Below are positions 26,189 through 35,208 of a stretch of DNA of 64,000 bases, in pieces. Below the pieces are notes generated by a model. It was given only the letters and a program-made list of their open reading frames with translations, was not told the origin of the DNA and ran no database searches. A program made the translations under genes and the position numbers. The stretch lies in NCBI GenBank assembly GCA_045545175.1, contig JAZQAK010000022.1, positions 1 through 64,000 of the forward strand. Reading direction: 5' to 3'. The DNA is from RGIG6165 sp045545175. GTDB taxonomy: Bacteria > Bacillota > Clostridia > Oscillospirales > Feifaniaceae. Within the stretch, counting starts at the first letter, position 1. Each line of letters starts with the position of its first letter.

Positions 26189-26549
26189 AAATTATCTTTA
26201 TTCTGATGGGTTTATTAAACTTTTTAGCGAAACCAATCATTGATTTAGTTCCTTTACTGTTTCCGTCCCAGAAGCAGATAACGTAGTCACATATTTCAGC
26301 CATTTTCTGATTTCTTTTTGGACCTGCGCTTCTACCATATCTTTTCCAATCAGCAGGGCATTTTTCAACTTGAAATCCGTTCTCTTTTGCATAGCGTTCC
26401 CCAATAGCGTCAGCCCCACTTGCTCCGCCTGAAAGGATAATGATATTATGTTCTTTTCTGATGTTAGATAAACAAAAATCAATATATGATTTTGCTTCGT
26501 CATAGTTATAATAATTTCGACATCCTGCAATTACTACTTTTTTTATCAT
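26187..26549 (-). CDS. SLOG-fold DUF2493-like nucleotide-binding protein
   Basis: A 120-residue single-domain protein. VVIAGCRNY at the start, LSGGASGADAIGERYAKE near 39-56 and GPKRNQKMAE match the SLOG/DprA-like DUF2493 (YspA-type) fold, which binds nucleotides or their derivatives. SLOG domains act as ligand sensors in some defence systems, and stand-alone members are mostly uncharacterised. The coding sequence is markedly A+T-rich against the neighbouring core genes. It is divergent from a small HTH gene across an operator-like inverted repeat, and the two genes look like one acquired unit. Confidence 0.8.
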   Translation of the reverse strand: MIKKVVIAGCRNYYNYDEAKSYIDFCLSNIRKEHNIIILSGGASGADAIGERYAKENGFQVEKCPADWKRYGRSAGPKRNQKMAEICDYVICFWDGNSKGTKSMIGFAKKFNKPIRIKII

Positions 26550-26562
26550 ACAATCACCATTG

Positions 26563-26609
26563 TTATGGGGATTATATCCCCTTAATATTTGTGATTATAA
26601 TCCCCATAA
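26563..26609. promoter_or_regulatory. Operator-like inverted repeat between divergent SLOG and HTH genes
   Basis: TTATGGGGATTATA (26563-26576) and TATAATCCCCATAA (26596-26609) are perfect 14-bp inverted arms 19 bases apart. The left arm runs into a nested GGGGATTATATCCCC palindrome. The site sits where both divergent promoters would be and is the likely target of the HTH protein encoded beside it. Confidence 0.7.
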
Positions 26610-26633
26610 TAATAGATGTCAAGGGGGATTGTA

Positions 26634-26837
26634 ATGATAGTTTTTGATAAGTTATGGATTACAATGAAAAACAAAGGTTTTTCAACCTATAAATTAAGAG
26701 AGCATTGTGGTATAGACAGTAAAACAATACGGCGTTTAAAAGCAAACGAAAATATAGAGACAAAAACACTGGATAAAATTTGTATGGCACTTGATTGTCG
26801 TCTTGAAGACATTGCAGAGTTTATTGAAAATAAATAA
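26634..26837 (+). CDS. Small XRE-type HTH regulator
   Basis: A 67-residue Cro/C1-type DNA-binding protein made of a single HTH domain: FSTYKLREHCGIDSKTIRRL (about 17-36) holds the HTH, and ETKTLDKICMALDC completes the five-helix fold. ATG 26634 follows AAGGGGG. It has no ligand domain. It is divergent from the SLOG gene and probably represses the shared control region. A terminator follows within a few bases, which closes the two-gene unit. Confidence 0.85.
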   Translation: MIVFDKLWITMKNKGFSTYKLREHCGIDSKTIRRLKANENIETKTLDKICMALDCRLEDIAEFIENK

Positions 26838-26874
26838 AAAAGGACTTGGGGGAATCCCAAGTCCTTAGTTTTTG
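26836..26874. terminator. Bidirectional terminator
   Basis: AAGGACTTGGG and CCCAAGTCCTT form an 11-bp stem with flanking A and T runs, between the HTH gene and the convergent GGGtGRT gene. Confidence 0.85.
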
Positions 26875-26879
26875 TAAAA

Positions 26880-27881
26880 TTACTTATTGAGTGCTTCGTT
26901 AACAGCAACTGCGCATGCAACTGTCATACCAACCATGGGGTTGTTACCTGCACCGATAAGACCCATCATTTCAACGTGTGCGGGAACTGATGATGAACCT
27001 GCAAACTGAGCGTCAGAATGCATACGGCCCATTGTATCAGTCATACCGTAGGAAGCGGGACCTGCAGCCATGTTGTCGGGGTGGAGTGTACGGCCTGTAC
27101 CGCCGCCTGAAGCAACTGAGAAGTACTTCTTGCCCTGTTCAACACATTCCTTCTTGTAGGTACCTGCAACGGGATGCTGGAATCTTGTGGGGTTAGTTGA
27201 GTTACCTGTGATAGAAACGTCAACGCCTTCCTTGTGCATGATAGCAACGCCTTCACGAACGTCGTCAGCACCGTAGCAACGAACCTTTGAACGCTCACCC
27301 TTTGAGTAAGCAGTTTCGTTTACAACCTTAAGTTCGCCTGTAAAGTAGTCAAACTTCGTCTGAACGTATGTGAAACCGTTGATACGTGAAATAATCTGTG
27401 CAGCGTCCTTACCGAGACCGTTAAGGATAACACGGAGAGGTTCTTTACGAGCCTTGTTTGCACTTCTTGCAAGACCGATAGCACCTTCAGCAGCTGCGAA
27501 GGATTCGTGACCTGCGAGGAATGCGAAGCACTTTGTTTCTTCACGGAGAAGCATAGCGCCGAGGTTACCGTGGCCGATACCAACCTTACGGTCGTCAGCA
27601 ACAGAACCGGGGATACAGAATGACTGGAGACCGAGACCGATCTTTTCAGCAGCTTCTGCAGCACTCTTAACCTGATCCTTGATAGCGATTGCACAGCCTA
27701 CAACGTAAGCCCATGCAGCGTTTTCAAAGCAGATAGGCTGAATGCCCTTAACGATATTATAAGCGTCAACGCCTGCCTTATCGCAGATTTCCTTAGCTTC
27801 TTCGATTGAAGAAATGCCGTGCTTTGCAAGTTCAGCGTTGATCTGATCTATTCTTCTTTCATAGCTTTCAAATAATGACAT
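26880..27881 (-). CDS. GGGtGRT family protein
   Basis: A 333-residue protein of the family named for its GGGtGRT motif, seen here as SGGGTGRTLHPDN. Function is not established. CIAIKDQ, a FLAGHESFAAAEGAIGLARSANKARKEP region and a C-terminal GAGNNPMVGMTVACAVAV stretch (each cited in part) suggest a globular soluble protein with Gly-rich nucleotide- or cofactor-binding loops. It is 17 bases downstream of a NifU-like scaffold gene in the same operon, a pairing known in Clostridia, which points to metal-cluster or sulfur chemistry. Codon use is that of a highly expressed gene (GTT, AAC, CTT preferred). Confidence 0.85.
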   Translation of the reverse strand: MSLFESYERRIDQINAELAKHGISSIEEAKEICDKAGVDAYNIVKGIQPICFENAAWAYVVGCAIAIKDQVKSAAEAAEKIGLGLQSFCIPGSVADDRKVGIGHGNLGAMLLREETKCFAFLAGHESFAAAEGAIGLARSANKARKEPLRVILNGLGKDAAQIISRINGFTYVQTKFDYFTGELKVVNETAYSKGERSKVRCYGADDVREGVAIMHKEGVDVSITGNSTNPTRFQHPVAGTYKKECVEQGKKYFSVASGGGTGRTLHPDNMAAGPASYGMTDTMGRMHSDAQFAGSSSVPAHVEMMGLIGAGNNPMVGMTVACAVAVNEALNK

Positions 27882-27898
27882 ATAAGTTTACCTCCCTC

Positions 27899-28591
27899 TT
27901 ATTCTTCACGGGGGTCGATAAGCTTAACAGCATCTTCGACACGTCCGTACTGACCGCTTGCCTTTTCAAGTGCTTCGGCAGCGTCCATACCTTTTCTGAT
28001 CATTTCCATCATCTTGCCGAGGTGAACAAACTTGTAACCGATAATGGTATCGTTTTCATCTACAGCACACTTTGTGATGTAACCTTCTGCAAGTTCGAGG
28101 TAACGGGGACCCTTCTTTGAGGTTGCATACGTTGTACCTGTCTGTGAACGGAGACCCTTACCAAGGTCTTCAAGACCTGCACCTATCGGCAGACCGTCTT
28201 CAGAGAATGCAGTCTGTGTACGACCGTAAACGATCTGAAGGAAAAGTTCACGCATTGCTGTGTTGATAGCATCACAAACGAGGTCTGTGTTAAGTGCTTC
28301 AAGAAGTGTCTTACCAACAAGAATTTCAGAAGCCATAGCTGCTGAGTGAGTCATACCCGAGCAACCGATCGTTTCAACGAGTGCTTCTTCAATAACACCT
28401 TCTTTAACGTTAAGGCTGAGCTTACAAGCACCCTGCTGCGGTGCGCACCAGCCGATACCGTGTGTAAGGCCTGAAATGTCTTTAACTTCCTTGACCTGTA
28501 CCCACTTGCCCTCTTCCGGAATGGGAGCGGGACCGTGATATGCGCCCTTAGCAAGAGGACACATATTTTCTACTTCCTTTGTGTAATTCAT
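27899..28591 (-). CDS. NifU-like iron-sulfur cluster assembly scaffold family protein
   Basis: A 230-residue protein with a NifU/IscU-like core: cysteines in GWCAPQQGACKL, IGCSGMTHSA and near LVCDAINT lie where scaffold proteins hold their cluster ligands. The N-terminus starts with an MCPLAKGAYHGP stretch and the C-terminus is an added helical domain of about 90 residues, so the protein is longer than IscU (about 130). It is co-transcribed with the GGGtGRT gene and has no nearby cysteine desulfurase, so it may serve one dedicated target rather than general assembly. AAAGGAG precedes ATG. Confidence 0.8.
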   Translation of the reverse strand: MNYTKEVENMCPLAKGAYHGPAPIPEEGKWVQVKEVKDISGLTHGIGWCAPQQGACKLSLNVKEGVIEEALVETIGCSGMTHSAAMASEILVGKTLLEALNTDLVCDAINTAMRELFLQIVYGRTQTAFSEDGLPIGAGLEDLGKGLRSQTGTTYATSKKGPRYLELAEGYITKCAVDENDTIIGYKFVHLGKMMEMIRKGMDAAEALEKASGQYGRVEDAVKLIDPREE

Positions 28592-28660
28592 GGAATTTAT
28601 CTCCTTTCGTTAATTAAAAGCCAAATATATTATATATAAGTAATGCGAGTTTTGCAATAT

Positions 28661-29674
28661 CTAATTGTTATATCCGTTTGGATTGTTTTTCTGCCAGTTC
28701 CAGCTGTCAATACACATCTTTTCGATATCGTATTCCGCCTGCCAGCCGAGAAGCGACTTTGCCTTTGCGGGATCGCAGAAATTTTCTGCAACGTCACCGT
28801 CACGGCGGGGTTTTATATCGTAGGGAACGGGCATACCGCTTGCATCCTCAAACGCTTTGACTATCTGCAGTACGCTGTAGCCGTTGCCCGTACCGAGATT
28901 GACCGCTTCACAGCCCGTATTTTTATCTGCCCATTCGAGAGCCTTAACGTGACCTTTTGCAAGGTCAACAACGTGGATATAATCACGAACGCCCGTACCG
29001 TCAACCGTGGGATAATCGTTTCCAAAAACGCCGAGTCGTGCAAGCCTGCCTATTGCCACCTGAGTTATATAGGGGAGAAGATTGTTTGGTATTCCCGCAG
29101 GGTCTTCACCGATAAGACCGCTTTCATGAGCACCTATGGGGTTGAAATAGCGCAGAAGCATTATTGACATACTGTTGTCTGCTTTGTATATGTCACGGAG
29201 CATATCCTCTATAACGAGTTTTGTGCGGCCGTAGGGATTAGTGCAGGAGAGGGGCATACCCTCTTCAAGCGGAACTGTTTCGGGAATGCCGTAAACAGTT
29301 GCAGAGGATGAAAAAACAAACTTTTTTACACCGAACTTTTCACACACTTCGAGAAGTTTTATGGTGCTTATAAAGTTGTTGTCAAAATACATAAGCGGTT
29401 TTTCACAACTTTCGCCGACTGCCTTGTAGCCTGCAAAATGAATAACGCTTTCTATATTTTCTTTTTCAAATATATCGGTAAGAAAAGACACATCCCTTAC
29501 ATCACCCGTATAGAGAGTGGGGCGTTTTCCCGTTATTTTTTCAATTCTGTCTATTACGACGGGTGAACTGTTTGAAAAATTGTCTGCAATGACGGGTTCG
29601 TAACCTGCATTGATAAGTTCAACAACCGTGTGACTGCCGATAAAACCTGCGCCACCTGTAACTAAAATGCTCAT
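28661..29674 (-). CDS. galE: UDP-glucose 4-epimerase GalE
   Basis: A 337-residue extended SDR enzyme interconverting UDP-glucose and UDP-galactose. The NAD motif GGAGFIGSH is at 7-15, and SSSATVYG (catalytic Ser) and YGRTK (catalytic Tyr/Lys) near 148-152 match GalE, as do DYIHVVDLA and RDGDVAENFCDP near the end. Length is normal. CAGGAGG precedes ATG. It is not in a Leloir cluster here, so it probably serves cell-surface polysaccharide synthesis. Confidence 0.95.
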   Translation of the reverse strand: MSILVTGGAGFIGSHTVVELINAGYEPVIADNFSNSSPVVIDRIEKITGKRPTLYTGDVRDVSFLTDIFEKENIESVIHFAGYKAVGESCEKPLMYFDNNFISTIKLLEVCEKFGVKKFVFSSSATVYGIPETVPLEEGMPLSCTNPYGRTKLVIEDMLRDIYKADNSMSIMLLRYFNPIGAHESGLIGEDPAGIPNNLLPYITQVAIGRLARLGVFGNDYPTVDGTGVRDYIHVVDLAKGHVKALEWADKNTGCEAVNLGTGNGYSVLQIVKAFEDASGMPVPYDIKPRRDGDVAENFCDPAKAKSLLGWQAEYDIEKMCIDSWNWQKNNPNGYNN

Positions 29675-29719
29675 AATTGCCTCCTGTGATTAGATTAAGA
29701 TAATGTTAACAAAATAGAC

Positions 29720-29748
29720 TTGATTTTTCAATACTTTATAAATAAAAT
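29720..29748 (+). promoter_or_regulatory. htpG: Candidate promoter of htpG
   Basis: TTGATT and TAAAAT are separated by 17 bases, about 35 bases before the start codon. No CIRCE element (the HrcA site) is visible. Confidence 0.5.
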
Positions 29749-29783
29749 TATATTTGTATCTATATTTAAGGAGATGTTAAAAA

Positions 29784-31658
29784 ATGGCAAAGAAGCAGTT
29801 CAAGGCAGAGTCAAAAAGGCTGCTTGAATTGATGATCAATTCTATCTATACCCACAAAGAGATATTTTTGAGGGAACTTATATCGAACGCATCCGATGCG
29901 ATTGATAAGTTGTATTACCGCAGTCTGACGGATGACAGCGTGAATATTAAAAAAGAGGATCTTGAGATACTTCTTGCAGCAGATAAGATAACACGCACCG
30001 TTACCGTGTCGGATAACGGTATAGGTATGACTAAAGAGGAACTTGAAAACAACCTCGGCACTATCTGTAAAAGCGGAAGCCTTGCCTTTAAAGAGGAAAA
30101 TGAAAAAACGCAGGACGTTGATATTATCGGTCAGTTCGGCGTGGGCTTTTACTCTGCATTTATGGTTGCGGATAAGGTTACCGTACTTTCAAAGGCTTAC
30201 GGTGCCACCGAAGCGTATAAGTGGGAGTCGGACGGTATAGACGGTTACACAGTTACCCCCTGCGAAAAGGAAAAAAACGGCACGACCATTGTACTTCACA
30301 TCAAGCCCGATACGGCTGAAGAAAAATACGAGGACTTTATGGAGTCGTATGAGATAACCCGTCTTGTGCAGAGATATTCGGACTACATACGTTATCCCAT
30401 AAAGATGGCGATTGAAAAGAGTCGCCGTAAAGAAGGCAGTGAAAACGAGTGGGAGGATTATACCACAATTGAAACGCTCAACAGTATGACGCCCATATGG
30501 AAAAAGAGCAAGGGTGAAGTTACTGATGAGGAATACAATGCCTATTACAAGGAAAAATTTGGGGGCAGGGAAGATCCGATAAAGGTTATAAGGACGTCTA
30601 CGGACGGCATTGTGTCGTACGATGCACTTTTGTTCGTTCCTGCATCGGCACCGTATGACTTCTACACAAAAGATTACCGTAAAGGTTTACAACTTTACAG
30701 TAGTGGAGTGCTTATTGATGACAACTGTTCCGAACTTTTGCCCGACTTTTTCGGTTTTGTAAAGGGTATCGTTGATTCGCAGAACCTTTCTCTTAACATA
30801 AGCAGGGAAATGCTTCAGCATGACAGACAGCTTAAGACGATAGCAAATCACCTTGAAAAGAAGATAAAGAGTGAACTTGAACTTCTTCTTAAAAACGACA
30901 GAGAGAAGTATGAAAAGTTCTTCAAAAACTTTGGCAGAACGCTCAAATACGGAATATATACGACTTACGGAACGAAGAAAGAACTTTTGCAGGGACTTCT
31001 TATATTCCCGTCGTCAAACGGCGGTACGGCAACGCTTGCCGAATATGCCGACAGGATGAAGGAGTCGCAGGAATTCATATACTACGCTTCGGGACAGAGT
31101 GAAGAACGTCTTTCAAAACTTCCTCAGTGCCAGTCTGTAAAGGCAAAGGGCTTTGAAGTGCTTTACTTCACGGATGAGGTCGATGAGTTTGCAATCAGCA
31201 TGATGGCTGAGTTTGGCGGCAAGAAATTCAAAAACGTTGCCGACAGCGACGTTGCAACCGAAGAAGAAAAGAAGCAGGCGGAAGAAAAGGCGCAGGACAA
31301 TAAAGACCTTTTTGATGCTGTGAAAGACGTGCTTGGAGATAAAGTGGTTGCAGTAAAACCCTGCGTGATGGGGGCAGAGCATCCCGTTTGTCTGCGAACA
31401 GAGGGTGAGATAACCTTTGAAATGGAGAGAATGTGGAGTGCATCGTCACCTGACGGAAGTAAGGTGCGTGCATCCGTGATACTTGAGATAAATACGGAGC
31501 ATTCTCTGTTTGAAAAACTTAAAGCCGTTCAGGGTGATAAAGAAACACTCGGAAAATATGCAAGGGTGCTTCTCGACCAGGGCAGACTTATCGAGGGACT
31601 TCCGATTGACGATCCGGTGGAATTTACCTCACTCGTATGTGAACTTATGAGTAAATAA
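29784..31658 (+). CDS. htpG: Molecular chaperone HtpG (Hsp90)
   Basis: A 624-residue cytosolic Hsp90 chaperone. GHKL ATPase motifs are ELISNASDAIDK (Mg-binding Asn), VSDNGIGMTKEE and GQFGVGFYSAFMV. The middle domain has the catalytic Arg region (NLSLNISREMLQ), and the C-terminal dimerisation domain is present. Length is normal for bacterial HtpG. AAGGAG precedes ATG. It has its own promoter and is followed by a terminator. Confidence 0.96.
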   Translation: MAKKQFKAESKRLLELMINSIYTHKEIFLRELISNASDAIDKLYYRSLTDDSVNIKKEDLEILLAADKITRTVTVSDNGIGMTKEELENNLGTICKSGSLAFKEENEKTQDVDIIGQFGVGFYSAFMVADKVTVLSKAYGATEAYKWESDGIDGYTVTPCEKEKNGTTIVLHIKPDTAEEKYEDFMESYEITRLVQRYSDYIRYPIKMAIEKSRRKEGSENEWEDYTTIETLNSMTPIWKKSKGEVTDEEYNAYYKEKFGGREDPIKVIRTSTDGIVSYDALLFVPASAPYDFYTKDYRKGLQLYSSGVLIDDNCSELLPDFFGFVKGIVDSQNLSLNISREMLQHDRQLKTIANHLEKKIKSELELLLKNDREKYEKFFKNFGRTLKYGIYTTYGTKKELLQGLLIFPSSNGGTATLAEYADRMKESQEFIYYASGQSEERLSKLPQCQSVKAKGFEVLYFTDEVDEFAISMMAEFGGKKFKNVADSDVATEEEKKQAEEKAQDNKDLFDAVKDVLGDKVVAVKPCVMGAEHPVCLRTEGEITFEMERMWSASSPDGSKVRASVILEINTEHSLFEKLKAVQGDKETLGKYARVLLDQGRLIEGLPIDDPVEFTSLVCELMSK

Positions 31659-31660
31659 TT

Positions 31661-31688
31661 AAAAGGGTGGTGAAAACCGCCCTTTTAT
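31661..31688 (+). terminator. Terminator after htpG
   Basis: AAAAGGGTGGT, loop GAAA and ACCGCCCTTTT form a stem (one G-U pair) ending in T residues. Confidence 0.85.
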
Positions 31689-31726
31689 GTTATCATATTT
31701 ATATAACGGTTAAAGGAGAAAAAATC

Positions 31727-32434
31727 GTGGTTGTTCTTATTACCGGCGGTTCGAGGGGGATAGGTGCCGCCATTGCTGAAAAATTTGCAGCACAAGGCGA
31801 TACGGTCGTCATAAATTACCGCACGAATGACGCTGCTGCGCAGGCAGTTGCACAAAAAACAGGTGCTCTTGCCATAAAGGCGGACGTGTCGGATTCTGCC
31901 GACGTTACGGCAATGTTTGACGAGATACGTGAAAAAGTGGGTAAAGTGGATGTACTTGTCAACAATGCGGGCGTAGAATGGGAAGGGCTTCTCACAGATA
32001 TGACCGAAGATGAGTGGGATAAGCTTTTTGACGTCAACGTAAAAGGTGCGTTTCTCTGCTCGAAGGCGGCAATAGGGGATATGCTTTCAAAGAAATGCGG
32101 AAGGATAATAAACATTTCTTCAATGTGGGGAATTGCAGGTGCCTCCTGCGAGGTGGCGTATTCTGCTTCGAAGGCTGCACTTATCGGTTTTACCAAGGCG
32201 CTTGCCAAAGAACTTGCACCAAGCGAAATAACCGTAAATGCCGTAGCACCCGGTTGCGTTGATACGGATATGATGAAGCATTACACCGAGGATGAAATGA
32301 AAGATATTATCTCGGAAATACCGCTTGGCAGAATGGCTGACCCGCGTGAAATTGCGGATGCGGTATATTTCCTGTCGCAGAGCTCTTTTATCACGGGTGA
32401 AGTGCTGTCGGTCAACGGCGGTCAAATTGTATAA
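31727..32434 (+). CDS. SDR family reductase, FabG-like
   Basis: A 235-residue classical short-chain dehydrogenase. TGGSRGIG binds NADP, NNAGVEW is the usual NNAG motif, and the Ser-Tyr-Lys triad is in NISSMWG and YSASKAALIG. It resembles 3-oxoacyl-ACP reductases, but there is no fatty-acid gene beside it, so the substrate is open. GTG 31727 is chosen because AAAGGAG lies 8 bases before it; upstream in-frame starts lie in the htpG terminator region. Confidence 0.85.
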   Translation: MVVLITGGSRGIGAAIAEKFAAQGDTVVINYRTNDAAAQAVAQKTGALAIKADVSDSADVTAMFDEIREKVGKVDVLVNNAGVEWEGLLTDMTEDEWDKLFDVNVKGAFLCSKAAIGDMLSKKCGRIINISSMWGIAGASCEVAYSASKAALIGFTKALAKELAPSEITVNAVAPGCVDTDMMKHYTEDEMKDIISEIPLGRMADPREIADAVYFLSQSSFITGEVLSVNGGQIV

Positions 32435-32453
32435 AAATTAACAAATTTTTTGT

Positions 32454-32481
32454 TTGACTTTTGAAAATATTATACTATAAT
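32454..32481 (+). promoter_or_regulatory. Promoter of the MgtC-family gene
   Basis: TTGACT and TATAAT are separated by 16 bases in the A+T-rich gap. Confidence 0.7.
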
Positions 32482-32519
32482 ATAACATAATATGATAAAA
32501 AGACTAAGGAGAGATGTTG

Positions 32520-33257
32520 ATGGATTTTGCTACAGTCGGCAAAGAAATGGCACGAAATTACACTCAGCTTGCTGAAGGGACGATGCTTTTATCGTGGGAA
32601 ATGCAGCTTGCATTCATAATCCGTATTATAGTTGCGGGTGTCTGCGGTTGCGTTATCGGTCTCGAAAGGGCGAGAAGGCAGAAGGAAGCAGGTATCAGGA
32701 CGCACATAATGGTTGCAATCGGTGCAGCCCTGCTTATGATAATATCAAAGTATGCATGTCTTGACGTTGCTTTGAAATTCGGATTTAATTATGACGTTTC
32801 ACGTATTGCTTGTAACATAATGCCTGCAATTTCATTCCTCGGTGCCGGAATAATCTTTGTTAAAAGTGATTACATAAAAGGTCTTACGACCGCATCGGGT
32901 GTCTGGGTAATGGCTGCAATCGGTATGGCTATCGGAAGCGGTATGTATATAGTAGGTATTTTTGCTACGATTGCTTCGCTCTTCGTTCATTCGTTCCTGC
33001 ATAAGCACCTCAATAAGTTTGAGGGCAGCCCCACAAACGATATAAGCGTTACGATGGAAAACAACGTTGAAAACATAAAGCAGTTTTCCGAAAGACTTAA
33101 AGAGAGAGATATTTTTGTTGTAACGAGCAAGATTCATCAGAATGATGACGGCACGGTAACGATGAGCATGGCTGTACGTATGAACCAGAGAGTTGATTTT
33201 GAAGATACGGTACAGATGCTTGAAGACAATCCTTACATAAAGTCACTTACAATGTAA
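32520..33257 (+). CDS. MgtC/SapB family membrane protein
   Basis: A 245-residue membrane protein. The N-terminal 155 residues carry five hydrophobic segments with the family signatures GCVIGLERARRQKEAGIRTH, FLGAGIIF and LTTASGVWVMAAIGMAIG. A soluble ACT-like C-terminal domain (about 165-245) follows. Family members affect growth at low Mg2+ or modulate ATP synthase or other membrane enzymes; this protein's target is unknown. ATG 32520 is better spaced from AAGGAGA than ATG 32514. Confidence 0.9.
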   Translation: MDFATVGKEMARNYTQLAEGTMLLSWEMQLAFIIRIIVAGVCGCVIGLERARRQKEAGIRTHIMVAIGAALLMIISKYACLDVALKFGFNYDVSRIACNIMPAISFLGAGIIFVKSDYIKGLTTASGVWVMAAIGMAIGSGMYIVGIFATIASLFVHSFLHKHLNKFEGSPTNDISVTMENNVENIKQFSERLKERDIFVVTSKIHQNDDGTVTMSMAVRMNQRVDFEDTVQMLEDNPYIKSLTM

Positions 33258-33288
33258 AAAAACAGGGTTTTTTACCCTGTTTTTTTAT
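33258..33288. terminator. Bidirectional terminator
   Basis: AAAAAACAGGG, loop TTTTTTA and CCCTGTTTTTTT lie between two convergent genes. Confidence 0.85.
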
Positions 33289-35192
33289 TTTGCTGTGGCG
33301 ATTATGAGCCTTAGGCGACCGCCTTTGTCGTCCGCTTTGTCGTAATAGCCTCTGAGTGAATATTTATCCGTGTCGCTGACAATTTCGAGTGAACTTAAAA
33401 AATAAGTGCCCGACCTGTTTTCGTATACCTGAAGGTTTGAACCAGTTTTAAAGGTCTGTGAATTGCCTGAAACGTAACCGTCACCGACTTTTGAAATGCC
33501 TACGTAGTTTAATGAAGAGAGGGCACTTAAAGTCTGTCCCTGAGTTTTAAGGGCAACGGGGCCCGTTGATACGGCAAAAATCTTTGATGTGTTTGAACCT
33601 CTGTACGACTGTCCTGCCTGAAGGTAATTATAAGTCAGTGAAGAAGCGGTGATTGCCGGGTCTCTGCTTTTCGTTGTTGAGAGATACTCTGTCACTCGCT
33701 TGCCTTCCGAATTGACGTAGGAGGCATTTATCTCGGTGAGTATACCGTAGGAATACATATCACCCGTAACGTTGTTTAATATAAGGTGCGATATTTCGCC
33801 TGCGGTGTTGTATTTTGCAAACTTGAGCATTGACGCCGTGAAATTTACACCGCTGAGTCTGCCCGGGGAAACGGTGCATATACCGTCTTCGTTGTAGTCA
33901 AGTATCTGCACGTCGTCGGCAAGGGCGTATTTGCCTATTGCCGTTGCAGAGGAATTTACTTTTCCGACGGGTTTGGTCTCGGAGTTAAGTTTTGATATTG
34001 ACGTAACGCTTGCGCTAACCGATACGCTGACAAGGTCACCTGCCTCCAAAGAGGTTTCTATCGGATAGGTGTAGGTCTGCCCGTCGGTTGCGGCAACCGT
34101 TACACAGTCCTGCTGATACTCGTAGCCTGCGGCATTTGTAAGCGTCGTCGTGCCAAGTGAAGTTATGATACCGTATATTGCCGTGCTTGCCGTATCGGCA
34201 CTTACTGCATATACGACGGTGTCGTCCTTGCCAAGCAGAATTGTAACGGCATCGCCTGCCTTGAAATTGCCGTACATAGAGAACTGTTTTGCCGCTTCGG
34301 AAGAAATGTCTATCGGATACGTTCTGCCTGCAACGGTTACCGAGGTGGGATTGGTGCGGTTTGGTGAAATGGAATCAACCGTACCCGAAACCCGATTTGA
34401 ATACGCCCAGATTATTGCAGGTGAGTTTGAGTAGTAGACGACGTCGTAAAGCGAAATTGCATCAAGTGCGGAAATTTCGTTGTTTTTATAGACGGCTGAT
34501 GAGTTTGCATTTTTTATTGACAAACTCCACGTGGTGTCTGTTACGACTATCGGCCCGTTCATCGACTGACTCATAAGGTCGGTATAACTGATTTTGCCGT
34601 CACTTCCGAGCTTATAGCCGAGCGACTGGCAATAAACCGTACCGTTTTTGGTTTTTGCATTGAGCACGTTGTAGAACAGATTTGCACAGTCAAGCCTCGT
34701 CATAGGATCGGCGCCTTTTTTGCTTATGTTTTCATCAAGACCGATTTTACGGTAGAGTGAGAGTGCACCTTCGGGAAAAGGCTCGGTATAGTCGTTTGCG
34801 GTGTAGCCGAGAAGCTTTAAAACCACACTTACCGTTTCCTGCAGAGTTATCGTGTTGTTAGGGCGGAAAGAACCGTCCGTATAACCCGATACGTATCCTG
34901 CCCTTGCCGCAATTTTTACGTAAGGTGCCGACCAGTGCTTATACGAAACGTCGGAAAAGAGTGAACTTGCAGAGGACGACACGTCATCCTTGTAGGGTGA
35001 TGCGGCAACCGCCATTTTTGCAAATTCCGCACGTGATACGTTTGATGATAAATTGAGATTGCCTTTTTCGTCGCCCTGCATAATTCCCGCACCTGCAAGA
35101 ACGTCGGTGACGATTGATGAAGATGCATACACGGGCAGGCTCGATACAAGCATAATCGCTGCCGTGAGCAGACAGATAATTCTGTATTTCAT
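33285..35192 (-). CDS. Secreted S-layer homology (SLH) domain protein
   Basis: A 635-residue exported protein. Residues 1-23 are a signal peptide (MKYRIICLL... ending PVYAS). About 25-190 hold two clear SLH repeats (SRAEFAKMAVA, LFSDVSYKHWSAPYVK, GYVSGYTDGSFRPNNTITLQE) and a weaker third, which bind secondary cell-wall polymer. The remaining 440 residues are Ser/Thr-rich beta-type sequence with no enzyme motif. ATG 35192 follows AGGAGG; an upstream in-frame start at 35228 overlaps the permease gene and lacks a ribosome site. It lies 16 bases after the exporter operon and may be co-transcribed with it. Confidence 0.88.
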   Translation of the reverse strand: MKYRIICLLTAAIMLVSSLPVYASSSIVTDVLAGAGIMQGDEKGNLNLSSNVSRAEFAKMAVAASPYKDDVSSSASSLFSDVSYKHWSAPYVKIAARAGYVSGYTDGSFRPNNTITLQETVSVVLKLLGYTANDYTEPFPEGALSLYRKIGLDENISKKGADPMTRLDCANLFYNVLNAKTKNGTVYCQSLGYKLGSDGKISYTDLMSQSMNGPIVVTDTTWSLSIKNANSSAVYKNNEISALDAISLYDVVYYSNSPAIIWAYSNRVSGTVDSISPNRTNPTSVTVAGRTYPIDISSEAAKQFSMYGNFKAGDAVTILLGKDDTVVYAVSADTASTAIYGIITSLGTTTLTNAAGYEYQQDCVTVAATDGQTYTYPIETSLEAGDLVSVSVSASVTSISKLNSETKPVGKVNSSATAIGKYALADDVQILDYNEDGICTVSPGRLSGVNFTASMLKFAKYNTAGEISHLILNNVTGDMYSYGILTEINASYVNSEGKRVTEYLSTTKSRDPAITASSLTYNYLQAGQSYRGSNTSKIFAVSTGPVALKTQGQTLSALSSLNYVGISKVGDGYVSGNSQTFKTGSNLQVYENRSGTYFLSSLEIVSDTDKYSLRGYYDKADDKGGRLRLIIATAK

Positions 35193-35208
35193 AAAATCCT
35201 CCTGTTTT

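Noticed and set aside
31661..31688. GGGTGG...ACCGC resembling a T-box antiterminator element
   Set aside because: No specifier stem or other T-box parts are present. It is a simple terminator hairpin after htpG.
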